From Rhodopseudomonas_A palustris_F (lineage in GTDB: Bacteria > Pseudomonadota > Alphaproteobacteria > Rhizobiales > Xanthobacteraceae), in contig NC_007925.1 in the NCBI RefSeq assembly GCF_000013745.1, positions 2,542,001-2,606,000 on the forward strand: DNA of 64,000 nt, written 5' to 3'. Within the stretch, counting starts at the first letter, position 1. Each line of letters begins with the position of its first letter. The position numbers and the translations under genes are program-made. Shown here piece after piece: positions 50,337 to 59,395 of the stretch. The notes under the pieces were generated by a model. That model saw only the letters and a list, made by a program, of their open reading frames with translations. It ran no database searches and was not told the origin of the DNA.

Positions 50337-51662
50337 TCAGTCCACGAGATAGGTTGAGACCATCCGCGGCGCCGACCAATCGGCGGCCATCGCCTCCAGC
50401 AGCCAGGGGCCCGCGGTCTCGGCGGCGAAGGCGACCCGCTGGGTCTGGCCGGGGCCGACCACCAGCGTGTCCAGCCAGAACGGCTTCCAGCCGTCGTCGA
50501 GCCGGTCGAGCAGCCGAAAATGATGGCCGTGCAGATGGAACACCATCGGGCCGGCGGCGCGATGGCTGAGCGCCAGCACCACGGTGCGGCCGCGCTTGGT
50601 CCGAAACGCCGGGGCAGCCGCCGGATTGAAGGCGGCGGGCCGTTGCCACGCCGCTCCATCCAGCGCGAGGTCGACCCGCTGCGCCGCCTTCAGATCGAGC
50701 TGCGCCGGCAGGCCGTTGCTGGGCAGCGGGGCTGCCGGCGGCAGGGAGCCGGCACGCACAGGCGGTTCTTCTGAATACACCAGCCGGGCGATCGGGCGGG
50801 CGGTCGCGCCGTCGTGCAGCAGGATCGCGGCGCTCGAACCCGGCGGGCGCTGCGCGTCGACAAAGCCGTCGACCCGCGTTCCGGGCGCCAGCAGCAATTG
50901 CCCGCCGCGGGCCGGAAACGGCTCGCAGGGCTGCCCGTCGATGGCCATTACCTGGCATTCGTGATCTGCAATTTTGACTGCTGCAACAGAGCGTTGACAT
51001 CCATTTATGAAGCGGAGTCTCAGTCGCTGGCCGGCGCGGATTTTCAACTCGAAGGCAGTCGCGCCGTTGACCGTGTAGACCGTCGCGGCGTCCTTGGCGT
51101 CACGGCCGGGGGCGAGCGCGCGGCCATCCGGCGCAACTCGCCAATCCTCGATCAGCAGCACTTCGTCGCGATCGACCGCCACCGGCTCGGCTTCCTCGAC
51201 GATCACGGCGCGGGCCGGCAATGGCTGCGCGCCGCCGTCGCCGAGCAGCCGCAGATCGCACAGTGCGGTGCCGGCGTGGCGCAGCGTCAGCGCTACCGAG
51301 TCGCTGCCGCCGCCGGTGACCGCGCGGCGCGCCAGCAGCGGTTCGATGGCGGCGTCGGCGATGCCGCGCCAGCCGAGCAGCGCGGGCGCGGCGAGGGCGT
51401 TCTCGAACCGCACCGCGAGTTCGTCGCCGCGGCGGAACCGCAGCGCGTTCTGCGGCGGCTGCGCCGTCAAGGTGGCGATCGCGGTTTCGGGCTGCCCGGC
51501 GCGCAGCGCGGCGAGCCCGGTCGTAGCCCGCAGCAGCACCGCGCGCGACGGCGCCGCGAGGAGGCGTCGCGGCAGTGCTGCGGCCAGCGACGCGGCACCG
51601 AGACCTTCGATCAGGCGGCGGCGGTTGAGCGGGATTCCGCAGGCATTCGAGGTTGCGTTCAT
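50337..51662 (-). CDS. multicopper oxidase-like protein lacking most copper ligands
   Basis: This 441-aa protein has a Tat-type signal (NRRRLIEGLGAASLAAALPR) and three cupredoxin-like domains. The C-terminal domain retains HLHGHHF (His376, His378, His380, His381). However, the first-domain HWHG motif is GWRG (97-100), and the final HCHxxxH/Met block of true oxidases is replaced by WLLEAMAADWSAPRM. So the type 1 and most type 2/3 ligands are missing. It probably is not an oxidase but a FtsP/SufI-like structural protein in the periplasm. It starts near the tRNA-Leu gene and points away from it. Confidence 0.75.
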   Translation of the reverse strand: MNATSNACGIPLNRRRLIEGLGAASLAAALPRRLLAAPSRAVLLRATTGLAALRAGQPETAIATLTAQPPQNALRFRRGDELAVRFENALAAPALLGWRGIADAAIEPLLARRAVTGGGSDSVALTLRHAGTALCDLRLLGDGGAQPLPARAVIVEEAEPVAVDRDEVLLIEDWRVAPDGRALAPGRDAKDAATVYTVNGATAFELKIRAGQRLRLRFINGCQRSVAAVKIADHECQVMAIDGQPCEPFPARGGQLLLAPGTRVDGFVDAQRPPGSSAAILLHDGATARPIARLVYSEEPPVRAGSLPPAAPLPSNGLPAQLDLKAAQRVDLALDGAAWQRPAAFNPAAAPAFRTKRGRTVVLALSHRAAGPMVFHLHGHHFRLLDRLDDGWKPFWLDTLVVGPGQTQRVAFAAETAGPWLLEAMAADWSAPRMVSTYLVD

Positions 51663-51814
51663 GCTATGATTCGGACCATGTCCCTGCGATCCTGTCCAGT
51701 CGCGGACGGGGCAGCGCTGCGCCGCGGCGGCTGGGTTTTTTTGTTGCTGCGATATACGTCAGCCATGTTATAAGCCCGCCGCCCGCGGCATCGCGGCCGG
51801 ACATGATGCTCCTC

Positions 51815-51899
<85 letters not shown>

Positions 51900-52051
51900 A
51901 GCGCCGTTGGCGTTTGCGCATGACGATTTTCCGGAGGACGTATTCGCAAGGGTATGCCGCCAAACCACCGATGCAGGCTGTTTGGCCGCGCATCGATCAG
52001 ATTGACAATGCCGGTCGTTGTACCGGACCAAGCGGGAAGAAGATTTACGCC

Positions 52052-53413
52052 ATGCAGGTCAAGGAAACCGTCGCAGACGGATTGAAGCGCGAATTCGAAG
52101 TCACTCTCCAGGCTGCGGACATCGGCGCCAAGGTCGCTGCGCGGCTGGACGACATGAAGGACAAGGTTCGCCTCAATGGCTTCCGCCCCGGCAAGGTTCC
52201 GATCGGCCACCTGAAGCGGATCTATGGCCGCTCGGTCACCGCCGAGACCGTCGAGAAGCTGATTCGCGAAACCAACGACCAGATCTTCACCGAGCGTGGC
52301 TTCCGGCTCGCCACCGAGCCGAAGATCACCATGCCGTCGAAGGAAAACGAGGTCGAGGAGATCTTGGCCGGCAAGTCGGACCTCAACTACACCGTGGCGG
52401 TGGAAGTGGTGCCGACCATCGAACTCGCCGACTTCAAGAGCTTCAGCGTCGAGAAGCCGGTCGCCGAGGTCGCCGACAGCGACGTCGACGAGGCTATCAA
52501 CCGCATCGCGATGGGCAACCGCAGCTATGCCGACAAGGGCGAGGGCGCCAAGGCGGAGTCGGGCGACCGGGTGACGATCTCGTTCAAGGGCACCATCGAC
52601 GGCACGCCGTTCGACGGCGGTACCGGCGAGGGCATCCAGGTGGTGATCGGCTCGGCGACCTTCATCCCGGGCTTCGAAGACCAGTTGATCGGCATCGGCG
52701 CCGGCGAGACCCGCACGCTCAAGGTGGAATTCCCGAAGAATTATACCAATGCCGAACTGGCCGGAAAGCCGGCCGAGTTCGAGACCACCGCGACCGTGCT
52801 GGAAGCACCGCAGGAGTCGGTGATCGACGACGAGTTCGCCAAGACGCTCGGCTTCGAATCGCTCGACAAACTGAAGGAAGCCGCGCGCGGCCGCCTGACC
52901 GCGGAATATGCCGGCGCCACCCGGCAGCGCGTCAAGCGGGTGCTGCTCGACCGGCTCGACGAGACCCATCGCTTCGAAGCCCCGCCGTCGCTGGTGGAGC
53001 AGGAGTTCGACCTGATGTGGCGCTCGATCAAGGCCGAGATGGAATCCGGCGGCAAGACCTTCGAGAGCGAGAACACCACCGAAGAGGCCGCCAAGGAGGA
53101 ATACCGCAAGATCGCCGATCGCCGGGTGCGGCTCGGGCTGGTGCTGTCGGAGATCGGCGAAAAGAACAAGATCACGGTCACCGACGACGAAGTCAGCCGG
53201 GCGGTGATCGAGCGGGCGCGTCAGATGCCCGGCCACGAGAAGGAAGTCTGGGAGTATTATCGCAACAACGCCGAGGCGTTAGCCCAGCTTCGTGCTCCGA
53301 TCTATGAAGACAAGGTGGTCGACTTCATCCTCGAGCTTGCCAACGTCACCGAGAAGACGGTGAGCCGCGAGGAGCTCTATAAGGACGACGACGCCGAGAA
53401 GACCGCGGCCTGA
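52052..53413 (+). CDS. tig: trigger factor chaperone
   Basis: This 453-aa ribosome-associated chaperone and peptidyl-prolyl isomerase has the ribosome-binding block GFRPGKVPIGHLKRIYG near residues 45-60, the FKBP-like PPIase domain (about 150-245; GDRVTISFKGTIDGTPFDGG then ATFIPGFEDQLIGIGAGETR) and a helical C-terminal arm. The ATG at 52052 gives MQVKETVADGLKREFEVTLQ, the normal start; longer frames run through the tRNA-Leu gene and are false. It precedes clpP, as in many proteobacteria, and ends in a strong terminator, so clpP has its own promoter. Confidence 0.96.
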   Translation: MQVKETVADGLKREFEVTLQAADIGAKVAARLDDMKDKVRLNGFRPGKVPIGHLKRIYGRSVTAETVEKLIRETNDQIFTERGFRLATEPKITMPSKENEVEEILAGKSDLNYTVAVEVVPTIELADFKSFSVEKPVAEVADSDVDEAINRIAMGNRSYADKGEGAKAESGDRVTISFKGTIDGTPFDGGTGEGIQVVIGSATFIPGFEDQLIGIGAGETRTLKVEFPKNYTNAELAGKPAEFETTATVLEAPQESVIDDEFAKTLGFESLDKLKEAARGRLTAEYAGATRQRVKRVLLDRLDETHRFEAPPSLVEQEFDLMWRSIKAEMESGGKTFESENTTEEAAKEEYRKIADRRVRLGLVLSEIGEKNKITVTDDEVSRAVIERARQMPGHEKEVWEYYRNNAEALAQLRAPIYEDKVVDFILELANVTEKTVSREELYKDDDAEKTAA

Positions 53414-53743
53414 TTTCAGTCACGCGATCAGTCACACGAATTGCCGATCGGGCGCCGCACCGCAAGGGTGCGGCGCCCGATGTCGTTTCGGACCTCGGCC
53501 GTGTGGAGTCGGCGTTAACGATAAAGCCAGCATCGGCGGTGCCGCGGTCCGCATTGCTTTGCCGTGGTGCCGCGAATCAGCTTGAACTTGGACGTGAGCC
53601 GAGTTTCGCCCTTGTCGCCGCCGATCCGGCGCCTATCTGTGAACTCGCTTCAAGTCCTGCATCACGGGACGTTCGTTCGCCGCAACCCCGCCGCCGTGGG
53701 CTCTGCCGATGGACGCTCGCCTCCGGCAACCTTCAGGTGATTT
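53414..53743. other. tig-clpP intergenic region
   Basis: After the tig terminator about 260 bp remain, which must hold the clpP promoter. I could not single out a convincing sigma-32 or sigma-70 match. Confidence 0.45.
53447..53481 (+). terminator. terminator of tig
   Basis: ATCGGGCGCCGCACC and its perfect complement form a 15-base stem with loop GCAAG, 34 bp after the tig stop, followed by GTCGTTT. Confidence 0.85.
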
Positions 53744-54376
53744 ATGCGCGATCCGGTGGAAACCTACATGAACCTCGTGCCGATGGTGGTCGAACAGACC
53801 AACCGCGGCGAGCGGGCCTACGACATCTTCTCGCGCCTGCTGAAGGAGCGCATCATCTTCGTCACCGGGCCGGTCGAGGACGGCATGTCGACGCTGACCG
53901 TGGCGCAGCTGCTGTTTCTGGAAGCCGAGAATCCGAAGAAGGAAATCTCGATGTACATCAACTCGCCCGGCGGGGTGGTGACCTCGGGCCTGGCGATCTA
54001 CGACACCATGCAGTTCATCCGCCCGCCGGTGTCGACGCTGTGCACCGGGCAGGCCGCCTCGATGGGCTCGCTGCTGTTGGCCGCCGGCCATCCCGACATG
54101 CGGTTTTCGCTGCCGAACTCCCGGATCATGGTGCATCAGCCGTCCGGCGGATTCCAGGGTCAGGCCACCGACATCATGCTGCACGCCCAGGAGATCCTCA
54201 ACCTGAAGAAGCGGCTCAACGAGATCTACGTCAAGCACACCGGGCAGACCTACAAGGCGATCGAGGACGCGCTGGAGCGCGACAAGTTCCTCACCGCCGA
54301 CATGGCCCGCGACTTCGGCATCGTCGACAAGGTGATCGACAAGCGCTCCGAGGAACCGACGCCGAAGGCGCCGTAA
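53744..54376 (+). CDS. clpP: ATP-dependent Clp protease proteolytic subunit
   Basis: This 210-aa serine protease forms the tetradecameric ClpP barrel that degrades substrates unfolded by ClpX or ClpA. The catalytic triad is visible: Ser106 in TGQAASMGSLLL, His131 in RIMVHQPSGG and Asp180 in ALERDKFLT. The oligomerisation and active-site strand YINSPGGVVTSGLAIYDTMQ is intact. The start at 53744 gives MRDPVETYMNLVPMVVEQTN, typical of alphaproteobacteria. It is 330 bp after tig and 402 bp before clpX. Confidence 0.96.
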   Translation: MRDPVETYMNLVPMVVEQTNRGERAYDIFSRLLKERIIFVTGPVEDGMSTLTVAQLLFLEAENPKKEISMYINSPGGVVTSGLAIYDTMQFIRPPVSTLCTGQAASMGSLLLAAGHPDMRFSLPNSRIMVHQPSGGFQGQATDIMLHAQEILNLKKRLNEIYVKHTGQTYKAIEDALERDKFLTADMARDFGIVDKVIDKRSEEPTPKAP

Positions 54377-54777
54377 GCACCGGGCAGGCCCCCCGGTCGA
54401 TTACGGAGGTAGGACTTAAAAGATCCCGGAAAACCGCCTTTGTTGCTTGATTGTTCCGCATTCGTGCTCGGCGAAAGTGGTAATCTCGCAACTCTGCTCT
54501 GTTTTCCGTCAATGAGGGTCGCGTGACCGCCCCAAATCACGCTATGGTTACGTCGTCATGCCTTCATTCGATTAGCGAATTCTTGATAGTCGGATGACAG
54601 CATGATTGGCTTAACGGATCGACTGAGTGGTTGGGGGATTCGAAATGGCCGCAATTCGTGCGGCAGCTGAGCGCGGGGATCTTTTCTGGTACGGATTTTG
54701 CTCTATTTCTACTTTAAGTCCCGGAGTTCCGGGTGGAGCGATCGGCAGATGAGATCGAACGGCGGACGGAGATATAA
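54377..54777. other. clpP-clpX intergenic region
   Basis: About 400 bp with no gene. A weak stem (ACCGGG with CCCGGT) directly follows clpP at about 54379-54397. The right half, near 54560-54720, is more AT-rich and probably contains the clpX promoter. Confidence 0.45.
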
Positions 54778-56052
54778 ATGAGTAAGGTCGGCACGAGCGA
54801 CTCCAAGAACACGCTGTATTGCTCGTTCTGTGGAAAGAGCCAGCACGAAGTCCGCAAGCTGATTGCGGGACCCACCGTATTCATCTGCGACGAATGCGTT
54901 GAGCTGTGCATGGACATCATCCGCGAGGAGAACAAATCCTCACTGGTGAAATCGCGCGACGGAATTCCGACCCCGAAGGAAATCTGCAAGGTTCTCGACG
55001 ATTACGTGATCGGCCAGAGCCATGCCAAGAAGGTTCTCTCGGTCGCGGTGCATAACCACTACAAGCGCCTCAACCACCAGACCAAGCACAACGACGTCGA
55101 ATTGGCGAAGTCGAACATCCTGTTGATCGGCCCGACCGGGTCCGGCAAGACGCTGCTCGCGCAGACGCTCGCCCGCATCCTCGACGTGCCGTTCACGATG
55201 GCCGATGCGACGACGCTGACCGAAGCCGGCTATGTCGGCGAGGACGTCGAGAACATCATCCTGAAGCTGCTGCAGTCGGCCGACTACAACGTCGAGCGGG
55301 CGCAGCGCGGCATCGTCTACATCGACGAAATCGACAAGATCTCGCGCAAGTCCGACAACCCCTCGATCACCCGCGACGTCTCGGGCGAGGGCGTGCAGCA
55401 GGCCTTGCTGAAGATCATGGAAGGCACCGTCGCGTCGGTGCCGCCGCAGGGCGGCCGCAAGCATCCGCAGCAGGAATTCCTGCAGGTCGACACCACCAAC
55501 ATCCTGTTCATCTGCGGCGGCGCGTTCTCGGGTCTCGAGAAGATCATCTCCGCACGCGGTCGGTCGACCTCGATCGGCTTCGCGGCGCAGGTGCTGGCGC
55601 CGGAAGATCGCCGCACCGGCGAAATCTTCCGCCACGTCGAGCCCGAGGATCTGCTGAAGTACGGCCTGATCCCGGAATTCGTCGGTCGTTTGCCGGTGGT
55701 GGCGACGCTCGAGGATCTCGACGAGGCTTCGCTGAAGAAGATCCTCACCGATCCGAAGAACGCGCTGGTCAAGCAGTACCAGCGGTTGTTCGAAATGGAG
55801 AACATCGAGCTGACCTTCGCCGACGAGGCGCTTGGCGCGGTGGCCCGCAAGGCGATCGAGCGCAAGACCGGCGCGCGCGGCTTGCGCTCCATCCTGGAGA
55901 GCATCCTGCTCGAGACCATGTTCGATCTTCCGGGCCTGGAAGGCGTCGAAGAGGTGGTGATCTCGCGCGAGGTCGTCGAAGGTACGGCGCGGCCGCTGTA
56001 CATCTACGCCGACCGCTCCGATCGGACCGCCGAAAGCAGCGCCAGCGCCTGA
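54778..56052 (+). CDS. clpX: ATP-dependent Clp protease ATP-binding subunit
   Basis: This 424-aa AAA+ unfoldase starts with a zinc-binding dimerisation domain (Cys15, Cys18, Cys37, Cys40 in LYCSFCGKS and [10 protein letters not shown]), then the Walker [15 protein letters not shown], Walker [11 protein letters not shown], sensor motifs and the pore loop [15 protein letters not shown]. The IGF-type ClpP docking loop is SIGFAAQ. It hands unfolded proteins to ClpP. The leader ends with CGGAGAT before the ATG. It is followed by a hairpin terminator and then lon, the usual gene order. Confidence 0.97.
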
Positions 56053-56087
56053 TCAGTTGCAGCGCAATTGCTGCCGTCAAAGTCCTG

Positions 56088-56116
56088 CGAACACCGCGCC
56101 AGCGTCGCGGTGTTCG
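56088..56116 (+). terminator. terminator of clpX
   Basis: CGAACACCGCG and CGCGGTGTTCG form a perfect 11-base stem with a seven-base loop, 36 bp after the clpX stop. No T-run follows. Confidence 0.6.
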
Positions 56117-56164
56117 CTGTGCGCGCACGCGCATTCAGCCCTTTCGTACCAGTGTTTGCAGCGG

Positions 56165-56196
56165 CTTGACACCTTGTGGGTCGATAGCCACCTAAT
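56165..56196 (+). promoter_or_regulatory. possible heat-shock/housekeeping promoter of lon
   Basis: CTTGACA (56165-56171) followed after 17 bases by CCACCTAAT resembles a sigma-70 -35 element with a sigma-32-like CCxCxT -10 region. It lies 155 bp before the lon ATG. The match is partial. Confidence 0.35.
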
Positions 56197-56350
56197 GCAG
56201 CGGCGATGACGAACTGACTTGGATTCGCCGTCATCTGATCCGGACAAGTGGAGCCCTTCGGCCGAACGAGTCGGACCACCTCTGCACCTTGTGGCGACGG
56301 CGCCGATGAAGCGGGTCGCGTGCAAGGGGGCGCAACAAAAGGAATGGGCC

Positions 56351-58777
56351 ATGACCGCCACCAAACCCCGGCCATCGATCGTTCACGGCGAGAGCCACTC
56401 CTATCCGGTGCTGCCGCTTCGCGATATCGTGGTTTTCCCGCACATGATCGTGCCGCTGTTCGTCGGCCGCGAAAAATCGATCCGTGCACTCGAAGAAGTT
56501 ATGAAGAACGACGCGCTGATCATGCTGGCGACGCAGAAGAACGCGTCGGACGATGATCCTGCGCCGGACTCGATCTATGAGATCGGCACGCTGGCCAGCG
56601 TGCTGCAGCTCCTGAAATTGCCCGACGGCACCGTCAAGGTGCTGGTCGAAGGGCTGGAGCGCGCCAAGGTCGAGAAATACACCGACCGCACCGAATATTA
56701 CGAAGCCACCGCGGTGGCGCTCGCCGACACCGACGCCGACAGCGTCGAGGCCGAGGCGTTGTCGCGCTCGGTGGTCTCGGACTTCGAGAGCTACGTCAAA
56801 CTCAACAAGAAGATCTCCGCCGAAGTCGTCGGCGTGGTGCAGGCGATCACCGATTTCGCCAAGCTCGGTGACACCGTGGCCTCGCATCTGGCGGTGAAGA
56901 TCGCCGATCGGCAGGGCATCCTGGAGACGCTGTCCGTGACCTCGCGCCTGGAGAAGGTGCTGGGGCTGATGGAGAGCGAGATCTCGGTGCTGCAGGTCGA
57001 AAAGCGCATCCGCAGCCGCGTCAAGCGGCAGATGGAGAAGACCCAGCGCGAGTACTACCTCAACGAGCAGATGAAGGCGATCCAGAAGGAGCTCGGCGAC
57101 GACGAAGGTCGCGACGAATTGGCCGATCTGGAAGAGAAGATCGTCAAGACCAAGCTCTCCAAGGAAGCCCGCGACAAGGCCCAGCACGAGCTGAAGAAGC
57201 TGCGGCAGATGTCGCCGATGTCGGCGGAAGCCACCGTCGTGCGCAACTACCTCGACTGGCTGCTGTCGATCCCGTGGAACAAGAAGTCCAAGGTCAAGAA
57301 GGACCTCGCGGCCGCGCAAGCGACGCTGGACAACGACCACTACGGGCTGGAGAAGGTCAAGGACCGCATCGTCGAGTATCTCGCGGTGCAGAGCCGCGCC
57401 AACAAGCTGACCGGCCCGATCCTGTGCCTGGTCGGCCCGCCCGGCGTCGGCAAGACCTCGCTCGGCAAGTCGATCGCCAAGGCCACGGGACGTGAATTCG
57501 TCCGGGTGTCGCTCGGCGGCGTGCGCGACGAGGCGGAGATCCGCGGCCATCGCCGGACCTATATCGGTTCGATGCCCGGCAAGATCATCCAGTCGATGCG
57601 CAAGGCCAAGACCTCGAACCCGCTGTTCCTCTTGGACGAGATCGACAAGATGGGCGCCGATTTCCGCGGCGATCCGTCGTCGGCTCTGCTCGAGGTGCTC
57701 GACCCCGAACAGAACGGCAGCTTCGCCGACCACTATCTCGAGGTGGACTACGATCTGTCCCACGTGATGTTCATCACCACGGCGAACACCCTGAATATCC
57801 CGGGGCCGCTGATGGACCGTATGGAGATCATCCGGATCGCCGGCTACACCGAAAACGAGAAGGTGGAAATCGCGCGAAAACATCTGATCCCGAACGCTTT
57901 GACCAAGCACGGGTTGAACTCCAAGGAATGGTCGATCGACGACGATGCGCTTCTGCTGATGATCCGGCGCTACACCCGCGAAGCGGGCGTGCGTAACCTT
58001 GAGCGCGAGCTGTCGACGCTCGCCCGCAAGGCGGTCAAGGAGCTGATGCTGTCGAAGAAGAAGGTGGTCAAGGTCACCGAGAAGTCGCTGGAAGACTTCC
58101 TCGGCATTCCGAAGTACCGCTACGGCGAGATCGAAAGCGACGATCAGGTCGGCGTGGTCACCGGATTGGCATGGACCGACGTGGGCGGCGAGTTGCTGAC
58201 CATCGAAGGCGTGATGATGCCCGGCAAGGGCCGCATGACGGTGACCGGCAATCTGCGCGACGTGATGAAGGAATCGATCTCGGCGGCGGCGTCCTACGTC
58301 CGCTCGCGCGCGATCACCTTCGGGATCGAGCCGCCGCTGTTCGAACGGCGCGACATCCACGTTCACGTTCCGGAGGGCGCGACGCCGAAGGACGGTCCGT
58401 CCGCCGGCGTGGCGATGGCCACCACCATCGTCTCGGTGTTGACCGGCATTCCGATCCGGCACGACGTCGCGATGACCGGCGAGATCACGCTGCGCGGCAG
58501 GATCCTGCCGATCGGCGGCTTGAAGGAGAAGCTGTTGGCGGCGGCCAGAGGCGGCATCAAGACGGTGCTGATCCCCGAGGACAACGCCAAGGATCTCACC
58601 GAGATTTCCGACGCCATCAAGGGCGGCATGAACATCATCCCGGTGGCGCGGATGGACGACGTGATCGGCAACGCGCTGGTGCGCAGGCCGATCCCGATCG
58701 TCTGGGAAGAGCCGAGCCCGTTGCCGGCCAAGCCGGATGCGGCCGATGAGGCGGCCGGCGGTCTGACCGCGCACTGA
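56351..58777 (+). CDS. lon: Lon ATP-dependent protease
   Basis: This 808-aa cytoplasmic protease has the N-terminal substrate domain (YPVLPLRDIVVFPHMIVPLF), a coiled region, an AAA+ module with Walker A GPPGVGKTSLGKSIAKATG, and the C-terminal protease domain. The catalytic dyad is Ser684 in PKDGPSAGVAMATT and Lys727 in GGLKEKLLAA. It degrades misfolded and short-lived regulatory proteins. ATG 56351 follows AAGGA and gives the family length; the 44-codon upstream extension is not conserved-looking. A strong terminator follows. Confidence 0.97.
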   Translation: MTATKPRPSIVHGESHSYPVLPLRDIVVFPHMIVPLFVGREKSIRALEEVMKNDALIMLATQKNASDDDPAPDSIYEIGTLASVLQLLKLPDGTVKVLVEGLERAKVEKYTDRTEYYEATAVALADTDADSVEAEALSRSVVSDFESYVKLNKKISAEVVGVVQAITDFAKLGDTVASHLAVKIADRQGILETLSVTSRLEKVLGLMESEISVLQVEKRIRSRVKRQMEKTQREYYLNEQMKAIQKELGDDEGRDELADLEEKIVKTKLSKEARDKAQHELKKLRQMSPMSAEATVVRNYLDWLLSIPWNKKSKVKKDLAAAQATLDNDHYGLEKVKDRIVEYLAVQSRANKLTGPILCLVGPPGVGKTSLGKSIAKATGREFVRVSLGGVRDEAEIRGHRRTYIGSMPGKIIQSMRKAKTSNPLFLLDEIDKMGADFRGDPSSALLEVLDPEQNGSFADHYLEVDYDLSHVMFITTANTLNIPGPLMDRMEIIRIAGYTENEKVEIARKHLIPNALTKHGLNSKEWSIDDDALLLMIRRYTREAGVRNLERELSTLARKAVKELMLSKKKVVKVTEKSLEDFLGIPKYRYGEIESDDQVGVVTGLAWTDVGGELLTIEGVMMPGKGRMTVTGNLRDVMKESISAAASYVRSRAITFGIEPPLFERRDIHVHVPEGATPKDGPSAGVAMATTIVSVLTGIPIRHDVAMTGEITLRGRILPIGGLKEKLLAAARGGIKTVLIPEDNAKDLTEISDAIKGGMNIIPVARMDDVIGNALVRRPIPIVWEEPSPLPAKPDAADEAAGGLTAH

Positions 58778-58804
58778 GCCTCCTGAGGCCCAGCAAACGA
58801 CATC

Positions 58805-58833
58805 AGCGGCGTCCTTCGGGGCGCCGCTTTTTT
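58805..58833 (+). terminator. rho-independent terminator of lon
   Basis: AGCGGCG and CGCCGCT enclose TCCTTCGGGG and are followed by six T, 28 bp after the lon stop. Confidence 0.88.
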
Positions 58834-58900
58834 GTGCGCGCCGGAGTATGGCCGGAGCAGGCTGATGTCCGAGGGAAGGGGGCTGGGAATTGGGGGGAGG

Positions 58901-58975
58901 TGGTAGGCGGTGACGGGATCGAACCGCCGACCTGTCCCGTGTAAAGGGAATGCTCTACCGCTGAGCTAACCGCCC
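58901..58975 (-). tRNA. tRNA-Val (anticodon UAC)
   Basis: On the minus strand a 75-nt gene starts GGGCGGTTAGCTCAGCGGTA, has anticodon loop TTTACAC (anticodon UAC), T-arm GGTTCGATCCC and encoded CCA at 58903-58901. The first acceptor pair is a G-T wobble. Confidence 0.92.
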
Positions 58976-59098
58976 GGAGCCCTCATCTAGCGCGGCAGCG
59001 GTGCTGCGCGCAAGGCGGCCGGCGGCGCGCTGCGCTATCCCATTGGCGACAGTGCGAGGGGGATGATAAGCAGGGGTATTCAGCCTGGAGCTTCCGCA

Positions 59099-59389
59099 AT
59101 GAGAGTTTTCTGCGCCATCGCGATGATCGCATTGCTTGCCGGACCTGCCGCTGCGCAACAGCCGGTGCAGAAATACGGCGAACCGGATCCCGACAAAACC
59201 CCCGCCCAGATCGAGTCCGAAAAGCGGGCTGAAAGAGCCTATCAAAAATCGCTCGGCAACGTTCCCAACGCCGCTCCGACCGACCCTTGGGGCACCGTGC
59301 GCCAGGACGGACCGGCGAAGACCGCAGCAACCCCGGCCAATCGAAACAAACCCGGCAGTTCCGCGAAGGCGACCGGGGCGGCGAAATAG
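59099..59389 (+). CDS. small secreted protein of unknown function
   Basis: The 96-aa product has a signal peptide (MRVFCAIAMIALLAGPAAAQ) and a polar mature part: KYGEPDPDKTPAQIESEKRA, ERAYQKSLGNVPNAAPTDPW and a Thr/Ala/Lys-rich tail. The block around AYQKSLGNVP...PWG recurs in small rhizobial secreted proteins of unknown role. GGAG precedes ATG 59099. It ends seven bases from the end of pepT, which converges on it. Confidence 0.7.
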   Translation: MRVFCAIAMIALLAGPAAAQQPVQKYGEPDPDKTPAQIESEKRAERAYQKSLGNVPNAAPTDPWGTVRQDGPAKTAATPANRNKPGSSAKATGAAK

Positions 59390-59395
59390 GAGCGC

